Assembly (NCBI GenBank): GCA_910574475.1
Contig: CAJTAT010000003.1
Coordinates: 62,001 to 126,000 of the forward strand
Reading direction: 5' to 3'
DNA: 64,000 nucleotides
Origin: Clostridia bacterium
Lineage (GTDB): Bacteria; Bacillota; Clostridia; Lachnospirales; Lachnospiraceae
Shown in pieces: positions 63,344 to 64,000 of this stretch. Position numbers and translations under genes: made by a program. The notes below the pieces were generated by a model. That model did not search any database. It saw only the letters and a list, made by a program, of their open reading frames with translations, and was not told the DNA's origin. Numbering within the stretch: position 1 is the stretch's first letter; each line of letters starts with the position of its first letter.

Positions 63344-63703
63344 TTACTCTAAATCATCAAGAGAAATGGAAGTTCCGTCCCGCCAGATGCGCTCCAGATC
63401 ATAGAAGAGCCTGTTCTCCTCATCAAATACATGGATGATAATATCACCATAATCTAAAAGTATCCAGTTGGCCGTGTGATACCCTTCTACTTGTCTGGGC
63501 ACAAAGCCGAGCTTGTGAAGCTCTTCCTGCACATTGTCAACCATAGCCTGAACCTGGTTTTTGTTGGAACCGCTGGCAATTAAAAAGTAATCTGCAAGGA
63601 CACTGATAGTAGAGATATCAAGGATACGGATATCTCTGGCCTTTTTATCATCAAGGGCTTTCCAGGCTGTCTTTGCCATTTGCTTGGATTGCTTTGGTGT
63701 CAT
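63344..63703 (-). CDS. rsfS: Ribosomal silencing factor RsfS
   Basis: RsfS binds L14 and blocks subunit joining in starved cells. The 119-aa product has KARDIRILDISTISVLADYFLIASGSN, the VEGYHTANWILLDYGDIIIHVFDE core and the C-terminal LERIWRDG. AGAAGGAG precedes ATG 63703. The order yqeK-rsfS is the standard Firmicute arrangement. Confidence 0.95.
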   Translation of the reverse strand: MTPKQSKQMAKTAWKALDDKKARDIRILDISTISVLADYFLIASGSNKNQVQAMVDNVQEELHKLGFVPRQVEGYHTANWILLDYGDIIIHVFDEENRLFYDLERIWRDGTSISLDDLE

Positions 63704-63735
63704 AGTTTTTGTTCTCCTTCTATTAAAAGTGTCTC

Positions 63736-64000
63736 CTAGACCTTCTGCTGCTCTAATTTTTCCCGATAATATTGATAGGCTTTAAGGGTCATCTCATCAA
63801 TTTCTCCTGATTTGCCCCCCAAATACTCTAAAGTGTCAGAAAGAATCCGATACAGAGCCTGGTCTATATCCATAAAGGCCAGCTTCCGTACCTCAGCCAG
63901 ATTATCAGCCTTGTTTCGGCGGGGTTCTATATAGTCAGCTATATAAACAATCTTGTCAAGCAGAGACATATTGGGTTTCCCTGTAGTATGATTTAAAATA
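63736..64000 (-). CDS. yqeK: YqeK-type HD-domain Ap4A hydrolase, partial (5' end outside window)
   Basis: The reading frame stays open to the window edge (ILNHTTGKPNMSLLDKIVYIADYIEPRRNK), matching the C-terminal half of YqeK, which hydrolyses diadenosine tetraphosphate symmetrically through an iron-bound HD site. The apparent ATG at 63969 is internal, since the conserved HTTGxPNM precedes it. About 88 residues are present. It lies directly upstream of rsfS. Confidence 0.9.
   Translation of the reverse strand, partial: ILNHTTGKPNMSLLDKIVYIADYIEPRRNKADNLAEVRKLAFMDIDQALYRILSDTLEYLGGKSGEIDEMTLKAYQYYREKLEQQKV

Overview
The window reads as chromosomal DNA of a spore-forming, anaerobic, low-to-mid GC Firmicute of the Lachnospiraceae, most like Blautia and its relatives. 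The evidence is an alpha/beta small acid-soluble spore protein, a DUF2953/GerW sporulation pair, Bacillus-like gene order (rpmB divergent from asp23-dak2-recG), a LexA/YneA SOS module of the Gram-positive type, Shine-Dalgarno-led genes with frequent TTG/GTG starts, and strong TTGACA-17-TATAAT promoters. The genus is inferred. No rRNA, tRNA, CRISPR array, insertion sequence or prophage was found.

Layout. 1-5.6 kb: tRNA-modifying methyltransferase (mnmM, minus strand), glycogen debranching enzyme, a PAS-only sensor and a REC-GGDEF diguanylate cyclase. 5.7-13.4 kb: ruvAB, a ZapA-like division protein with a long coiled coil, a U32 peptidase-family RNA-modification protein, and a SEDS polymerase with its class B PBP. 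13.4-24.8 kb: Nudix, sporulation pair, small membrane proteins, TraX-like protein, rpmB, asp23-fakA-like-recG, a large surface protein and a SASP. 24.9-31.7 kb: a MATE exporter divergent from an AraC regulator, a LuxE-LuxC fatty-aldehyde pair, a histidine phosphatase and two DNA alkylation-repair genes. 31.7-41.4 kb: an intergenic palindromic element, an XRE regulator with a membrane partner, a GH25 lysozyme, a two-component system next to an FtsX-type ABC exporter, and a phospholipase D-family protein. 41.4-54.5 kb: miaB, an FMN-binding protein, a structured RNA leader before a papain-like protein, then a closely packed run (YfbR, zinc-ribbon membrane protein, endonuclease IV, beta-CASP nuclease, amidase, Cmk-like kinase, dtd, carB), a second palindromic element and ttcA. 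54.7-64 kb: hybrid histidine kinase, SOS-regulated yneA, an orphan cobalamin riboswitch, a Xer-type recombinase, a DUF3048 lipoprotein, lexA, Nudix, DUF554, rsfS and the 3' part of yqeK.

How the parts fit. DNA repair and SOS recur: ruvAB, recG, ogt, alkD-like, nfo, lexA and yneA, with LexA-like boxes visible at ruvAB, yneA and lexA itself. Cell-wall and division genes (zapA-like, SEDS/PBP, amidase, GH25, yneA) form a second theme, and sporulation a third.

The most unusual items are: the LuxE-LuxC pair with no luciferase; a cobalamin riboswitch with a perfect consensus promoter and terminators but no gene behind it; a multi-stem RNA with mutually exclusive pairings ahead of an uncharacterised papain-like protein; and two large intergenic palindromic elements. 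All functions are assigned from sequence reading alone.
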